From Alphaproteobacteria bacterium (GTDB lineage: Bacteria > Pseudomonadota > Alphaproteobacteria > ATCC43930 > CGMCC-115725): a stretch of DNA of 5,952 nucleotides. Of the stretch, positions 1 through 5,938 are shown piece after piece. Within the stretch, counting starts at the first letter, position 1; each line of letters opens with the position of its first letter. The stretch spans positions 1-5,952 of the forward strand of contig JAFMSA010000284.1 in assembly GCA_017353855.1 (NCBI GenBank), read 5' to 3'. A program made the position numbers and the translations under genes. The notes under the pieces are model-generated. The model was not told the DNA's origin and did not search any database. It saw only the letters and a list, made by a program, of their open reading frames with translations.

Positions 1-1954
1 GGACGCTGGCGAACTCAGCGCAGCGACAGACGCGGCTCATGTCGATGGCGGGATCAAACGCCGCGATGTTCTCGGCGATCGACCCGGTGAACAAAGTGTC
101 ATCCTGGGTGACCGCGGCGACGTGACGCCGGACCACGTCAGCGCTGAGCAGCTCGAGTGGGATCCCGCCGAATAGGACTTGGCCGCCAGTCGGCTGGATC
201 AGGCCCAGAATAATATTGATGAGTGTCGTCTTGCCGCAGCCAGACGGACCGACTATGGCGACCGACTCGCCCGGCTGGATCTTCAGATTGAGTCCATCCA
301 GCAAGAAGGGCTCAAACTCGCCGTAACGAAAACGCAGGTCGACGCATTCAATGCTGCAGGTCAGCGCGCCGGCGCGCACTGGCTGTCCCGCCTTATCGTG
401 GTGCTCCGTCGGGGTCAGAACGATGTCCGACAGACGGTCGACCTGCGTGCCGAGCATCCGCAACTCGATGAAGTTGTCGATAAGCTTCGTGACCCGGCTG
501 TAGAACTGGTCCTTGTAGGCGATGAAGGCGGTAATGACCCCAAGCGTCATCTGATGGCTGATGACTGCCTTCATGCCGAGCCAGAAGATCAGCACGCGTT
601 CGAGCGAGCCCAAGAAGCCGTTGGCTGCATGGTAGAGGAGCTTGAGCCGCTGGGTACGCACGGCTGCGTTTGTCTCGTCGACTGCAAGCGACAGCCATTC
701 GCTCTGGCGGCCCTCCTCCTGCAGCAACAGCTTGACGCAGCGCACCCCGCGGATCGTTTCCATCAGATGCGATTCCTGGCGGGCACGCGCGATGATTCGC
801 TCCTCGAGCGCATGACGATAAGGAATGAGCTGGACCGCCCGGAACGATGTGTAAATCAGCATGATTACAGCGGCGATCAGGCACAGCTTCCAGCTATAGA
901 GCGCCATCAGCCCGAGCGTGACGAAGGACATGACACCGTCGAACATCGACTCTACGAACATCGTGTTCATGGCGTTCGCGATCATATCGGTGGCGTTGAA
1001 CTTCGAGACGATATCCCCCAGGTGCCGGGTCTGGAACCATGCGAGCGGCAGCCGCGTCATGTGGGCGAGAACCGAGGTCTTCCACTGCAGCCTGAAGGTC
1101 GAGCTGGCGTAAGTGATGAACCAGCTGCGGAACGACGTAAACACCAGCTGCAGCAGGAGCACTATCGTCATGGCGACGGCGAGCAGTGTCAGCAGGTCGG
1201 CGTCGCCGAGGGCCACGACGTTGTCCATCGCCCATTGCATGAAGAACGGCAGGAGGATTGCGAGCAGCTCCAGCAGCGCGCCGATCGCCAACAGATTTAC
1301 CAGGTAGCCGGCGGCGCCATTGATCCGCCCGGTCACGTCGAGCAGACCGACGCGCCGGCGCTCGTTGCCCTTAGCGAATTCGGTCGACGGCCAAAGCTCG
1401 AGCGCGACGCCGGAAAACGCTTTGTCGACCTCCGCCCACGGTACCAGCCGCGCACCGATCGCCGGGTCGTGGATGCGCAGGCCCTTGCGCGCGACCTGGC
1501 GCAGCACAACGAAATGATCAAGATTCCAGTGCACCACGGCGGGCAGGCGCAGCTTGCCGAGGTCAGACAGGTCCAGACGCACGGCCCGCGCGCACAGGCC
1601 GAGCGCCGCGGCCATCTTCACAAGATTGGCCAGCGTCACGCCGCGGTTCGATGTGGGATAACGGGCCCGGATCGCAGCCGGATCGGTGCGCAGGCCGTGA
1701 AAGCAGGCAACCATTGCGAGGCAGACAAGGCCACATTCGGCCGCCTCGGTCTGCCGCAGTATTGGCAGCTTGCTCGCAAAGCCGAAATTAAGCCGTTCTG
1801 ATAGCTGCTCCAGGCTGGCGCGCCGCTCCCCCTCTGCGCCGGGCGGCTCGTCCCGCCGCAGCCACAACCCTGCCAGGGCGCGCCGCGAGACCTGCGTGCG
1901 GGACACGCCGCGCGCCGGTCGTTGCCCACCAGTCGGCGTAAGTTCAGGGTGCAT
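1..1954 (-). CDS. C39-peptidase ABC transporter, CvaB/RaxB-like bacteriocin exporter (partial, 3' end beyond window)
   Basis: Reading the minus strand from ATG 1954 gives one uninterrupted frame of 651 codons that runs off the left edge, so the C-terminus is missing. Residues 60-190 form a C39 cysteine peptidase domain with all expected catalytic positions visible: Q68 and C74 in LRQTEAAECGLVCLAM, H147 in HWNLDHFVV and D163 in HDPA. Hydrophobic segments at about 215-240, 254-276, 337-372, 444-461 and 468-486 fit the six-helix ABC exporter core. The nucleotide-binding domain begins near 531, with A-loop Y544, Walker A GPSGCGKT (569-576) and Q-loop Q617. The signature motif, Walker B and H-loop would lie outside the window. 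The family cleaves double-glycine leaders and exports the mature peptide through the inner membrane. The gene overlaps the upstream hlyD-like gene by 11 bp, so the two are surely one operon. The catalytic Cys sits about 40 residues further in than in colicin V CvaB, because of an Arg-rich N-terminal extension. The family call is near certain; the substrate is unknown. Confidence 0.95.
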   Translation of the reverse strand, partial: MHPELTPTGGQRPARGVSRTQVSRRALAGLWLRRDEPPGAEGERRASLEQLSERLNFGFASKLPILRQTEAAECGLVCLAMVACFHGLRTDPAAIRARYPTSNRGVTLANLVKMAAALGLCARAVRLDLSDLGKLRLPAVVHWNLDHFVVLRQVARKGLRIHDPAIGARLVPWAEVDKAFSGVALELWPSTEFAKGNERRRVGLLDVTGRINGAAGYLVNLLAIGALLELLAILLPFFMQWAMDNVVALGDADLLTLLAVAMTIVLLLQLVFTSFRSWFITYASSTFRLQWKTSVLAHMTRLPLAWFQTRHLGDIVSKFNATDMIANAMNTMFVESMFDGVMSFVTLGLMALYSWKLCLIAAVIMLIYTSFRAVQLIPYRHALEERIIARARQESHLMETIRGVRCVKLLLQEEGRQSEWLSLAVDETNAAVRTQRLKLLYHAANGFLGSLERVLIFWLGMKAVISHQMTLGVITAFIAYKDQFYSRVTKLIDNFIELRMLGTQVDRLSDIVLTPTEHHDKAGQPVRAGALTCSIECVDLRFRYGEFEPFLLDGLNLKIQPGESVAIVGPSGCGKTTLINIILGLIQPTGGQVLFGGIPLELLSADVVRRHVAAVTQDDTLFTGSIAENIAAFDPAIDMSRVCRCAEFASV

Positions 1955-3221
1955 CTGCTGCTCCACTCGCGAACGCGACGCCCTTGACGCCGAGCAGGGG
2001 CTCGAGCATCCATTCGTAGATCGCACGGGTTTCCTGCAGGACGTAGGCGTCCACCGTCATCCCGGCCTGCAGTGATACCTCTCCGGCGTCGACCTCGATG
2101 ACCTGCTTGCGTGGCTCGACCACAATCCGATAGAGCGGCTCGCTCCGGTTCTGCTGTGGCAGATTCAATGAGGCGAGCTCATCCGCCGACAGCGCGGTGC
2201 GCGAGATCGAGCGGACGCGGCCCTGTTGCTGACCGAACTTCTGATAGGGAAAGGCCTGGTAGCGCAGGTTGACGCGGTCACCTGGCTTGACGAAGCCAAT
2301 GGCGCGGCTGGGCGCGAAGAGCTGCACCTGCAGCGCCGCGCCATCGGGCTGGATCAGTGCAAGCGGCTGGCTCGGGATGACCGATTGGCCAGGCATCGCT
2401 AAGTCGACGGAGAGCACGCCGCCCGCTGGTGAGACGATGACGTTCCCGCGCCGCGTCTCGGATTCGCTAAGTTGCTGGTCGAGTGACGACAACTCGCGCT
2501 CCAGCCCATTGATGTCATTGCGCTGCTGCAGGGGCTTGACCTTCAGATCGTTTTCCAACTTACGCAGCTCCTGCGTCAGGGTAGCGCGGTCGAGTTGCAG
2601 CCCGGACAGCTGGGCCCGTTGATCGAGCAGGCCGAGTTCGGCCTGCTCGCTATCGTCGGCCGTCAAGAGCTTGCGGTCAGCGAGCAGCTTCTTGCGCTCT
2701 AGGGTCGACGCGCGTAGATCGATCGCTCGCTCCAGGATCTTGATCTTCTCGTCGAGCAATGCGCGCCGGGCGACCGTGTCCTGCTGGCGTACCTTGATGC
2801 TGTCGATCTCGGCGGCTTGGATGCTGCGGGTCTTCTCGATAGTGTCCGCCATCCTCGCCCGCCGGTCGTGCAGCGTCTCGGTGGTGAGCGCGTACAGCGG
2901 CTCGCGATCGCGTCCCTCGCGATCGGCCGAAAGCACGAACAACGTCTGACCCTTGACGACGTGATCGCCGGCCTTGATCCGCTTCTCCACGATGACACCG
3001 GGCTGCGGCGCGAACACACGCAGGATTCCTCCGTCCGGGACCAAATATCCGGAGATCGCGACGGCCCTGGTGTAGTGGCCGAAGACGATCAAGGCGAGCA
3101 AGCCGGCGCCCAGGACCAGTGAGGCTGCAGCCACCGGCCGGGTCCATGAGGAACAGTGAAGCACCATGCCCGATGGCTTCTCGAGCTTACGGCGGACGGC
3201 CTGGTCGCGGAACAGCCGCAT
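1944..3221 (-). CDS. HlyD/CvaA-family periplasmic adaptor (membrane fusion protein) of a type I peptide exporter
   Basis: The product is 425 residues, a normal length for CvaA/HlyD adaptors. A short cytoplasmic N-terminus (LFRDQAVRRKLE) is followed by a single membrane anchor at about 28-48. The first half of a lipoyl/biotinyl-like domain covers 67-98 (VFAPQPGVIVEKRIKAGDHV). A long Gln/Glu/Arg/Leu-rich region at about 113-257 has coiled-coil hairpin character. The second lipoyl half is at about 260-290 (SPAGGVLSVDLAMPGQSV). A beta-barrel region follows at 295-400 and includes the KPGDRVNLRYQAFPYQKFG stretch typical of HlyD proteins. By family knowledge it links the inner-membrane ABC exporter to a TolC-like outer-membrane channel. 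ATG 3221 is chosen because a strong ribosome binding site precedes it and the N-terminal motif matches relatives. It directly precedes and overlaps the C39-ABC gene, which defines its job. The outer-membrane partner is not encoded here. Confidence 0.93.
   Translation of the reverse strand: MRLFRDQAVRRKLEKPSGMVLHCSSWTRPVAAASLVLGAGLLALIVFGHYTRAVAISGYLVPDGGILRVFAPQPGVIVEKRIKAGDHVVKGQTLFVLSADREGRDREPLYALTTETLHDRRARMADTIEKTRSIQAAEIDSIKVRQQDTVARRALLDEKIKILERAIDLRASTLERKKLLADRKLLTADDSEQAELGLLDQRAQLSGLQLDRATLTQELRKLENDLKVKPLQQRNDINGLERELSSLDQQLSESETRRGNVIVSPAGGVLSVDLAMPGQSVIPSQPLALIQPDGAALQVQLFAPSRAIGFVKPGDRVNLRYQAFPYQKFGQQQGRVRSISRTALSADELASLNLPQQNRSEPLYRIVVEPRKQVIEVDAGEVSLQAGMTVDAYVLQETRAIYEWMLEPLLGVKGVAFASGAADAP
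1961..1964 (-). promoter_or_regulatory. Ribosome binding site of the C39-ABC transporter gene
   Basis: On the minus strand GGAG lies six bases before ATG 1954, inside the last codons of the hlyD-like gene. It supports this start over in-frame GTG (codon 17) and TTG (codon 30), neither of which has an evident Shine-Dalgarno sequence. The overlap suggests translational coupling. Confidence 0.6.
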
Positions 3222-3224
3222 GAT

Positions 3225-3232
3225 CCTCTCCC
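3225..3232 (-). promoter_or_regulatory. Ribosome binding site of the hlyD-like gene
   Basis: The minus strand reads GGGAGAGG ending three bases before ATG 3221. Its GGGAG part sits six bases from the start, a near-ideal Shine-Dalgarno that fixes this start codon. Confidence 0.65.
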
Positions 3233-3428
3233 GATGACGCGCTTGGGAACGATCCGTGCCTGTCCCTTAGCGTGAGCGGGACAGCAGTGAATTTGCCTCG
3301 TTGACGCGATTCGCTTGCGCAAAAAGCAGCCGTCGCTGCGGGAAATATGGTGGGCGCGGGTGAACGGCAGGGCCATACCGGCGATGATGCCCGTGGTACC
3401 GGCGGTGCCAAGCCGGCTGGCTGGGGCA

Positions 3429-3457
3429 TTTATCGGGCATGTCAGCGGATTTCCCAA
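3429..3457 (-). promoter_or_regulatory. Possible sigma70-type promoter for the exporter operon
   Basis: On the minus strand TTGGGA (3452-3457) and GATAAA (3429-3434) are separated by 17 bases. Each hexamer matches four of six consensus positions. Initiation would fall near 3422, leaving a leader of about 200 bases before the hlyD-like gene. Such matches occur by chance, and other promoter types common in alphaproteobacteria were not excluded. Confidence 0.25.
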
Positions 3458-3625
3458 AATGCATATTGCGTCTGGACGCAACCGCTCGCCGCAGGCTCGC
3501 CGGTCCGGAGCCGCTGCGCGGGTAGTGCATCCAAAAACTGGTTGCTTTCACAAATCCCCGCTCGCGCCAGGGACGCGCACGAATCATTGCTGAATCGACG
3601 TATAAAGTACGGAATCCCAGCCAAA

Positions 3626-3679
3626 GGGCGGTCGCCTCCAACGCGGTCGACCCTAATCGGGGGCGGTCGACTTCAACGC
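3626..3679. repeat. GGGCGGTCG-type near-direct repeats, possible IS21-family end
   Basis: Two 19-base copies at 3626-3644 and 3661-3679 agree at 17 of 19 positions (GGGCGGTCGCCTCCAACGC and GGGCGGTCGACTTCAACGC). The core GCGGTCG occurs a third time at 3643-3649, overlapping the first copy's end, within the palindrome GGTCGACC (3645-3652). Ends of IS21-family elements carry several such roughly 20-base repeats that bind the IstA transposase, often with GGGCGGTC-like cores in rhizobial members. No istA or istB sequence is adjacent, so this would be a residual end. A regulatory repeat is the alternative. Confidence 0.35.
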
Positions 3680-3693
3680 CATGGTGACGAACG

Positions 3694-3709
3694 CCCCGAT
3701 AGTACGGGG
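3694..3709. repeat. Short inverted repeat (5-bp stem)
   Basis: CCCCG at 3694-3698 and CGGGG at 3705-3709 can pair around a six-base loop. There is no T-run after it on either strand, so it does not look like an intrinsic terminator. It lies just beyond the repeat cluster and may belong to the same mobile-element remnant. Confidence 0.35.
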
Positions 3710-3883
3710 TAAAGCGAAATCAAGGAAGCAATACGCGTTAGAGTTCGGCGGACCCCCCCTTCGTCAGGAATTGCAAATTCGTTAGCAAAACCTCAGTAAC
3801 GTGGCGAAAAATGACCACCGCGCTGAGCGCACTCCCGCACCCTTCGTCGAGCAAACCGTCGCGCCCAGCCGGGAACATGCACG

Positions 3884-3903
3884 CCCGGGATGACCCGGGA
3901 TGA
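3884..3903. repeat. Tandem 10-bp duplication
   Basis: CCCGGGATGA occurs twice head to tail with no mismatch (3884-3893 and 3894-3903). It is probably a slippage or insertion footprint in non-coding DNA. Confidence 0.8.
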
Positions 3904-3912
3904 GGGTGGAAG

Positions 3913-3928
3913 GACTATTCGACTATTC
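3913..3928. repeat. Tandem 8-bp duplication
   Basis: GACTATTC is repeated exactly and without spacer (3913-3920 and 3921-3928), ten bases after the preceding tandem duplication. Two such events so close together point to local instability. Confidence 0.8.
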
Positions 3929-4005
3929 GTGGGAAATCGTCCGCTGAGACAGGAGTGCGAAGGCCGTTTTTGTGGCGCTTCGGTTCGGGTCAGATCGGGT
4001 ATTTT

Positions 4006-4032
4006 CGCCAATGATCGCGCGCAATCATGGCG
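4006..4032. repeat. Imperfect hairpin
   Basis: CGCCA plus TGAT on the left (4006-4014, one bulged A) pairs with ATCATGGCG on the right (4024-4032) around a CG-rich loop. It forms a nine-base-pair stem with one bulge. No T-tract follows on either strand, and its role is unknown. Confidence 0.4.
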
Positions 4033-4149
4033 TCCAAAGGGCATTGACTGGCGTATCGCGCCGCGCACGGGGATCTTGGATACAATAAATAGGCGTCTAA
4101 CGGCACGGACATCTTTGCATGCCTACACGCATCGCCGGAGGAGGAGGTT

Positions 4150-4290
4150 GTAAGCAGTCCCACGGCTAAAGCCGCGGGCTTTCTCGGATGCCCACTTTTA
4201 CTCCTAAGTCGAAAGGCGACCGGAGACCACATTGACCTCTAGGTTCAAGACCGACGTCCGTATGCCTCCTCGGTTCGGACCCGGACTGCA
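4150..4290 (-). mobile_element. IS200/IS605-type right-end remnant with omega-RNA-like terminal hairpin
   Basis: The minus strand carries a near-perfect hairpin (4178 down to 4159): arms AGCCG-C-GGG and CCC-A-CGGCT seen from the plus strand, one A-C mismatch and a TTTA loop. It reads GCCCGCGGCTTTAGCCGTGG, the form I recognise from right ends of IS200/IS605/IS1341 elements, where tnpB ends and its guide-RNA scaffold terminates. Nine bases beyond the hairpin is TTAC (4153-4150), a plausible element boundary. An open minus-strand frame runs from about 4294 and stops with TAG (4168-4166) inside the hairpin, as tnpB genes often do, but its residues show no catalytic or zinc-finger motif. No tnpA or intact tnpB is present, so this is a decayed or solo end. 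The family assignment is from memory of the motif. A plain stem-loop is the alternative. Confidence 0.4.
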
Positions 4291-4316
4291 AACTTAAGCA
4301 ACTTAAATCAAATTAA
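4291..4316. repeat. Iterated AT-rich heptamer downstream of the phosphoesterase gene
   Basis: On the plus strand AACTTAA (4291-4297), AACTTAA (4300-4306) and AAATTAA (4310-4316) recur at nine- to ten-base steps in otherwise GC-rich DNA. The phosphoesterase stop codon lies 11 bases away. Possible readings are a protein-binding site, an integration-prone AT patch or a weak rho-independent stop. There is no strong hairpin. Confidence 0.4.
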
Positions 4317-4326
4317 GCTCTACGCT

Positions 4327-5526
4327 TCAACCGCCGAACAAGTCATTGATGACTTGGGATGTCGGATCGCAGGCGTGATTGAGACAAGGTAGGCCAAAGC
4401 CGGCCTCGAGGGTGCGCAGCAAGGAGTAATGGTCATAGGTCTGTGCGTCGACGCGTCCATTGGTCGCGTAATTGGTTTCGACCAGTAGAACGACTCGGTT
4501 GGGTGCGTTGGAGGAGTCGTTTTCATCCCAGACCAGCCCAATGACATTACGACCCTGATGCCAAACCGGCGAAGTCTTGATGCCGTTGACCAGTTTACCA
4601 ACCGTAGCATCCCCCTGGGCAATCAGGAAGCCGGCTTCGTCTGTCGTCGATGAGTTGCAAATCGGTGTCTCGCCCGAAACCAAGCCGTGCATGTCATTGC
4701 ACTGGTTGGGCACGATCACCGCGAAATTCGGCATCCCCGTTTGCAGATCGCTCCACAGCCCATCGGCCCCGTCGAAATCCGTCACTTGCGCAAGACTCAG
4801 ACCGTCCTCCCCTCCAACTTCGATATCTTGGAAATAGGCAAACGGGTTGTGCTTGACTGCGTAAAGCTGCTGAATGGGACCGGATCCGAACACTGATACA
4901 GGGCTCAGGTTCGACGAGGTTCCGTCCGAATAGTTGATGCCGGAGACGACGCTTGGCAAGCTTTCCTGATAGGTCTTCCAGCTCTTCTGCTGAGAGACGA
5001 GCTGATCGGCAATCGATTTGGGCGTGAACGTCGCCGAAGGATAATCGTAGAGCGCACAGTCATTGGGGGCGGGCGTGCCAGTAATGGTGATCTGGCCATT
5101 ACATTGCGTGGACGTAGCAGCGGTTGCGGCAACCGGATTGTCGACCCCGGCGACGGCGATCGGGGTCACCGCGTTGTCGCAGCCGGTACTGCCCGGCGCG
5201 TTGTCGACGCAGCCAGTGTTGACCCAGTTCGGCCAATAGTCGTTTGGTACGCCGAAATTGGATCCCCCCATCATTTCGAGGTAATTGGGGGCGCTGGGAT
5301 GCCCGACGGCGAAATAGTTTGTCGCTTGATTGGCAACCTTTGCGTAGCCGTTGATGAACGGGGCGTTCGGATTGCCGAGGATGTCCGTATCGGTCTGGTT
5401 TTCCATAATGATCAGAAAAACATGATCGAGCGTTCCAAAGGTGTTAGGTGGAACACCAAGCTCCGCGGCCGAGGTAGCAGTGGCCGCGGCCAATGTTGCC
5501 GCGGCAGCGGCGAAGAGCAATTTCAT
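4327..5526 (-). CDS. Secreted phosphoesterase, AcpA / phospholipase-C-like family (PF04185 type)
   Basis: The product is 399 residues. It starts with MKLLFAAAAATLAAATATSA, a clear Sec signal peptide with likely cleavage after A20 or A21, so the enzyme acts in the periplasm or outside the cell. The family signature begins at DHVFLIIMENQTD (34-46), where E42-N43 match the conserved metal-binding pair. Next comes GHPSAPNYLEMMGG (75-88), containing S78, the candidate nucleophile. Further conserved blocks are KSWKTYQESLP (181-191), NPFAYF (227-232), IVPNQCNDMHG (271-281), LVWDENDSS (331-339) and YDHYSLLRTLEAGFG (364-378). The family hydrolyses phosphomonoesters or phosphodiesters; the exact substrate cannot be read here. 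Eight cysteines (106, 116, 142, 157, 276, 290, 381, 386) could form four disulfides. ATG 5526 is preferred to ATG 5652 because it has a ribosome binding site and begins the signal peptide. The gene appears monocistronic. Confidence 0.9.
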   Translation of the reverse strand: MKLLFAAAAATLAAATATSAAELGVPPNTFGTLDHVFLIIMENQTDTDILGNPNAPFINGYAKVANQATNYFAVGHPSAPNYLEMMGGSNFGVPNDYWPNWVNTGCVDNAPGSTGCDNAVTPIAVAGVDNPVAATAATSTQCNGQITITGTPAPNDCALYDYPSATFTPKSIADQLVSQQKSWKTYQESLPSVVSGINYSDGTSSNLSPVSVFGSGPIQQLYAVKHNPFAYFQDIEVGGEDGLSLAQVTDFDGADGLWSDLQTGMPNFAVIVPNQCNDMHGLVSGETPICNSSTTDEAGFLIAQGDATVGKLVNGIKTSPVWHQGRNVIGLVWDENDSSNAPNRVVLLVETNYATNGRVDAQTYDHYSLLRTLEAGFGLPCLNHACDPTSQVINDLFGG

Positions 5527-5533
5527 GGCAGAA

Positions 5534-5540
5534 CTCCCTG
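5534..5540 (-). promoter_or_regulatory. Ribosome binding site of the phosphoesterase gene
   Basis: The minus strand reads CAGGGAG with GGGAG ending seven bases before ATG 5526. This decides the start and excludes the 42-residue extension from ATG 5652, which has no signal peptide or comparable site. Confidence 0.6.
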
Positions 5541-5744
5541 GCATAGTCGACGTAATCGCTAACCTCGCGCGCCAAGGTGCGAACCAATACCTGCTCGGTT
5601 GTTTTGTCTGCGCAGCGCAAACACCGTGAAACGGCGCGCCGGGACCGGACATTCCTGCGATACGCTGTGTCAGGAGGTCTGACCTATCCCGCCTCTCGTG
5701 CGGCTCTTGCGACGGTGAATGCCGGCATCTCTGAACCTTCCCGG

Positions 5745-5756
5745 CCCCATATGGGG
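5745..5756. repeat. Perfect 12-bp palindrome CCCCATATGGGG
   Basis: The dyad CCCCATATGGGG lies about 220 bases upstream of the phosphoesterase start. Its symmetry fits a binding site for a dimeric regulator, but it has no spacer and I cannot assign a regulator. Chance occurrence is possible. Confidence 0.5.
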
Positions 5757-5838
5757 AGAGTCAAAAAGAGGACAAATCCGTCTAGGCTTTCGGGAGAGTG
5801 CGTCCTTAAGGTCTTTGAGCGGCCACCGAGTCAAGCCG

Positions 5839-5869
5839 CGGTTCTGACGAGCTCGATAAGGAAGAACCG
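5839..5869. repeat. Inverted repeat with 7-bp arms
   Basis: CGGTTCT (5839-5845) and AGAACCG (5863-5869) are exact inverted copies separated by 17 bases. The pair lies between the possible promoter and the phosphoesterase gene, so it would be in the transcribed leader if that promoter is used. No T-run follows. Confidence 0.4.
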
Positions 5870-5909
5870 GCAATCAGCCTTTTGGTTGGTGGGCAGTCTG
5901 TCACGAAAA

Positions 5910-5938
5910 AGCATACTTAATTAACATTGCGCTGGCAA
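5910..5938 (-). promoter_or_regulatory. Possible sigma70-type promoter for the phosphoesterase gene
   Basis: The minus strand has TTGCCA (5933-5938) and TATGCT (5910-5915) with a 17-base spacer, matching five and four of six consensus positions, in a locally AT-rich patch. Transcription would start near 5903 and give an unusually long leader of about 375 bases. A closer promoter was not evident, but one of non-sigma70 type could be missed. Confidence 0.35.

Larger units (their letters stand above)
3222..4326. other. Intergenic region of 1.1 kb with mobile-element scars and no credible gene
   Basis: Open frames exist on both strands, but none has a good ribosome binding site, a recognisable domain or consistent codon usage, and they overlap one another. 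The stretch holds the ribosome binding site and a possible promoter of the exporter operon, a cluster of GGGCGGTCG-type repeats (3626-3679), a small hairpin (3694-3709), two adjacent tandem duplications (3884-3928), an imperfect hairpin (4006-4032), an IS200/IS605-type hairpin (4159-4178) and an iterated AT-rich motif (4291-4316). I saw no tRNA, CRISPR array or double-glycine leader peptide (LSxxELxxxxGG type) in any frame. The best reading is accessory DNA left by several insertion events between two unrelated transcription units. Confidence 0.6.

Noticed and set aside
393..1521. Several minus-strand open frames of 60-165 codons in this stretch
   Set aside because: They are out of frame with the transporter, whose own frame is continuous across the region. 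Their products are Arg/Ala/Pro-rich low-complexity shadows.
179..1801. A 540-codon open frame on the plus strand
   Set aside because: It lies wholly antisense to the C39-ABC transporter, whose minus-strand frame has intact catalytic and ATP-binding motifs. The antisense product is rich in Gln, Arg and His with no domain, a common artefact in high-GC DNA.
1636..2013. A 125-codon minus-strand frame spanning the hlyD/ABC junction
   Set aside because: It runs out of frame with both flanking genes, which together account for the DNA with recognisable domains.
3267..3712. Overlapping open frames on both strands (60-124 codons) before the hlyD-like gene
   Set aside because: Several begin with TTG, none has a clear ribosome binding site, no family motif is visible, and they overlap one another in many frames.
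4044..4086. TTGACT and TACAAT as a plus-strand promoter
   Set aside because: The hexamers are separated by 31 bases, far from the usual 16-18, and no plus-strand gene follows.
4159..4185. The 4159-4178 hairpin as a plus-strand rho-independent terminator
   Set aside because: Only CTTTCTC follows rather than a run of T, and no plus-strand gene ends upstream. The IS200/IS605-end reading explains it better.
3793..4232. Open frames of 80-91 codons on both strands in the gap
   Set aside because: They have Arg-rich, low-complexity products, no ribosome binding site, and run through the tandem repeats and IS-like hairpin.
4230..4290. A tRNA-like T-arm (GGTTCGGACCC)
   Set aside because: No acceptor stem, anticodon arm or D-arm could be placed around it on either strand.
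5527..5652. N-terminal extension of the phosphoesterase to ATG 5652
   Set aside because: It would bury the Sec signal peptide 42 residues inside the protein, while ATG 5526 has a well-spaced GGGAG site.
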